Below, piece after piece: positions 63,342-64,000 of a stretch of 64,000 nt of DNA. The first letter of the stretch is position 1. Each line of letters starts with the position of its first letter. A program made the position numbers and the translations under genes. Under the pieces are notes generated by a model. That model did no database searches and was not told where the DNA came from. It worked only from the letters and a program-made list of their open reading frames with translations. This DNA is from Rhizobium sp. 18055 (lineage in GTDB: Bacteria; Pseudomonadota; Alphaproteobacteria; Rhizobiales; Rhizobiaceae), in the NCBI RefSeq assembly GCF_902706285.1, contig NZ_CACSKD010000007.1:186001-250000 (forward strand). Reading direction: 5' to 3'.

Positions 63342-64000
63342 TCAGCCACTCATCATCTCGTTTCCGACCGCAACAATCTCGTCGGTCACGACGTCGAACT
63401 GCGAAAGCGTTGCCGGGCCGAACGCCGTGGACAAGGCGACGTCGGTGGCATCGCGACCGGTCGCCATCAGGATGCGGCCGATACGCGGCATGTTGTGTCT
63501 CGCATCCACCGTATGCCAGTGGCCGCCGAGATAGACCTCGAACCAGGCGCTGAAATCCATCGGCGCCGGATCTCTGGGAACCCCGATATCACCAAGATAC
63601 CCGGTGCAGTAACGCGCCGGTATGTTCATGCAACGGCAGAGCGTGATCGCCAGATGCGCGAAATCGCGGCACACGCCGGTGCGGTCGGTGTAGCCGCCAT
63701 GCGCGGTGCGCAGGAGATCGGCATTCATATAGTCGAAGCGGATATGGCCGTGCACGAAGTCGGCGATCGCCTGCACCCGCGCCCAGCCTTGCGGCGTGTT
63801 CGAAAATTGCGCCCAGGCAAAATCCGCCAGCCGGTCGGTGTCGCAATAGCGGCTACCGAGCAGGAACACCAGCACGTCGTCGGGCAGATCCTTGATCTCG
63901 TGCTGCGCGGCGTTGAAGGGCACGACATCGGGCTGGCCGCTGTCGTAGATGTCGAATTCGGTCGAGATCGTCGTCAGTCCCGCCGGTGCGACGATCCGGG
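63342..64000 (-). CDS. Transglutaminase-like protein, 5' end beyond window
   Basis: 219 visible codons. Catalytic Cys in DRTGVCRDFAHLAITLCRCMNIPARYCTGYLG, His in FSAWFEVYLGGHWHTVDARHNMPR and the Asp of VDARH. The visible start of the reading frame continues beyond the right edge (APAGLTTISTEFDIYDSG), so the N-terminal beta domain is cut. Convergent with the acyltransferase gene. The family is the same as the gene at 61069-61887, but the two are clearly different paralogues. Confidence 0.88.
   Translation of the reverse strand, partial: RIVAPAGLTTISTEFDIYDSGQPDVVPFNAAQHEIKDLPDDVLVFLLGSRYCDTDRLADFAWAQFSNTPQGWARVQAIADFVHGHIRFDYMNADLLRTAHGGYTDRTGVCRDFAHLAITLCRCMNIPARYCTGYLGDIGVPRDPAPMDFSAWFEVYLGGHWHTVDARHNMPRIGRILMATGRDATDVALSTAFGPATLSQFDVVTDEIVAVGNEMMSG

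Overview
The window is GC-rich alphaproteobacterial chromosomal DNA, most like Rhizobiaceae (Rhizobium, Agrobacterium or Ensifer). The grounds are a full-length BacA homologue, a bdhA-xdhA-xdhB-xdhC array in the order reported for Sinorhizobium, PuuD-type urate oxidation, rhizobial intergenic mosaic repeats, and paralogous soluble-tail chemoreceptors. No rRNA, tRNA, CRISPR array, prophage or intact transposase was found. Almost all of the sequence is coding.

Left part (1-26 kb). A chemoreceptor is cut by the window edge (1-1175, minus). It is followed by sugar genes (alpha-glucosidase, ketodeoxygluconate kinase), a lipoprotein pair, a GT4 glycosyltransferase and an MFS carrier. The housekeeping pair der and a YfgM-like TPR protein comes next, then NnrU, a secreted polysaccharide deacetylase, bacA, a second MFS carrier divergent from a PadR regulator, map and an LLM flavoenzyme. 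A Phd antitoxin sits beside a truncated PIN toxin. An ECF42-type sigma module follows (DGPF protein, sigma factor with TPR tail, SRPBCC and DoxX proteins), then an acyltransferase, OsmC and glpK.

Middle part (26-50 kb) is dominated by purine catabolism in two blocks. Block 1 (plus strand) is bdhA-xdhA-xdhB-xdhC, a LysR regulator and puuD-guaD. Block 2 (minus strand) is puuE-uraD, then two tandem HEPN/MNT toxin-antitoxin modules, then allA-uraH and a metallophosphoesterase. Together they encode guanine to xanthine to urate to 5-hydroxyisourate to OHCU to allantoin to allantoate, plus ureidoglycolate cleavage. The step from allantoate to ureidoglycolate was not found here. Between the blocks lie a second chemoreceptor with a CheR-tethering tail, a methionine-rich periplasmic protein next to a sulfite-oxidase-family molybdoenzyme and a cytochrome b, a DUF1223 protein, a methyltransferase, lldD and a YefM-YoeB pair. 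The cytochrome b operon and the DUF1223 gene diverge from paired motifs GTAACA-N16-CGWA. These resemble promoters of SigF-type ECF sigma factors and suggest an oxidant or sulfite stress unit.

Right part (50-64 kb) holds a DUF1045 protein and a split MnmC, whose methyltransferase and FAD oxidase are encoded divergently with overlapping start codons. A 294-bp palindromic MITE-like element supplies the stop codons of both flanking genes. Next are a large hybrid histidine kinase with a CtrA-type box upstream, a DEAD-box helicase with an RG-rich tail, and the operon circularly permuted ATP-grasp / alpha-E / transglutaminase, which is widespread but has no settled function. That operon also has a CtrA-type box far upstream. 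An acyltransferase-3 gene separates it from a second transglutaminase that runs off the right edge.
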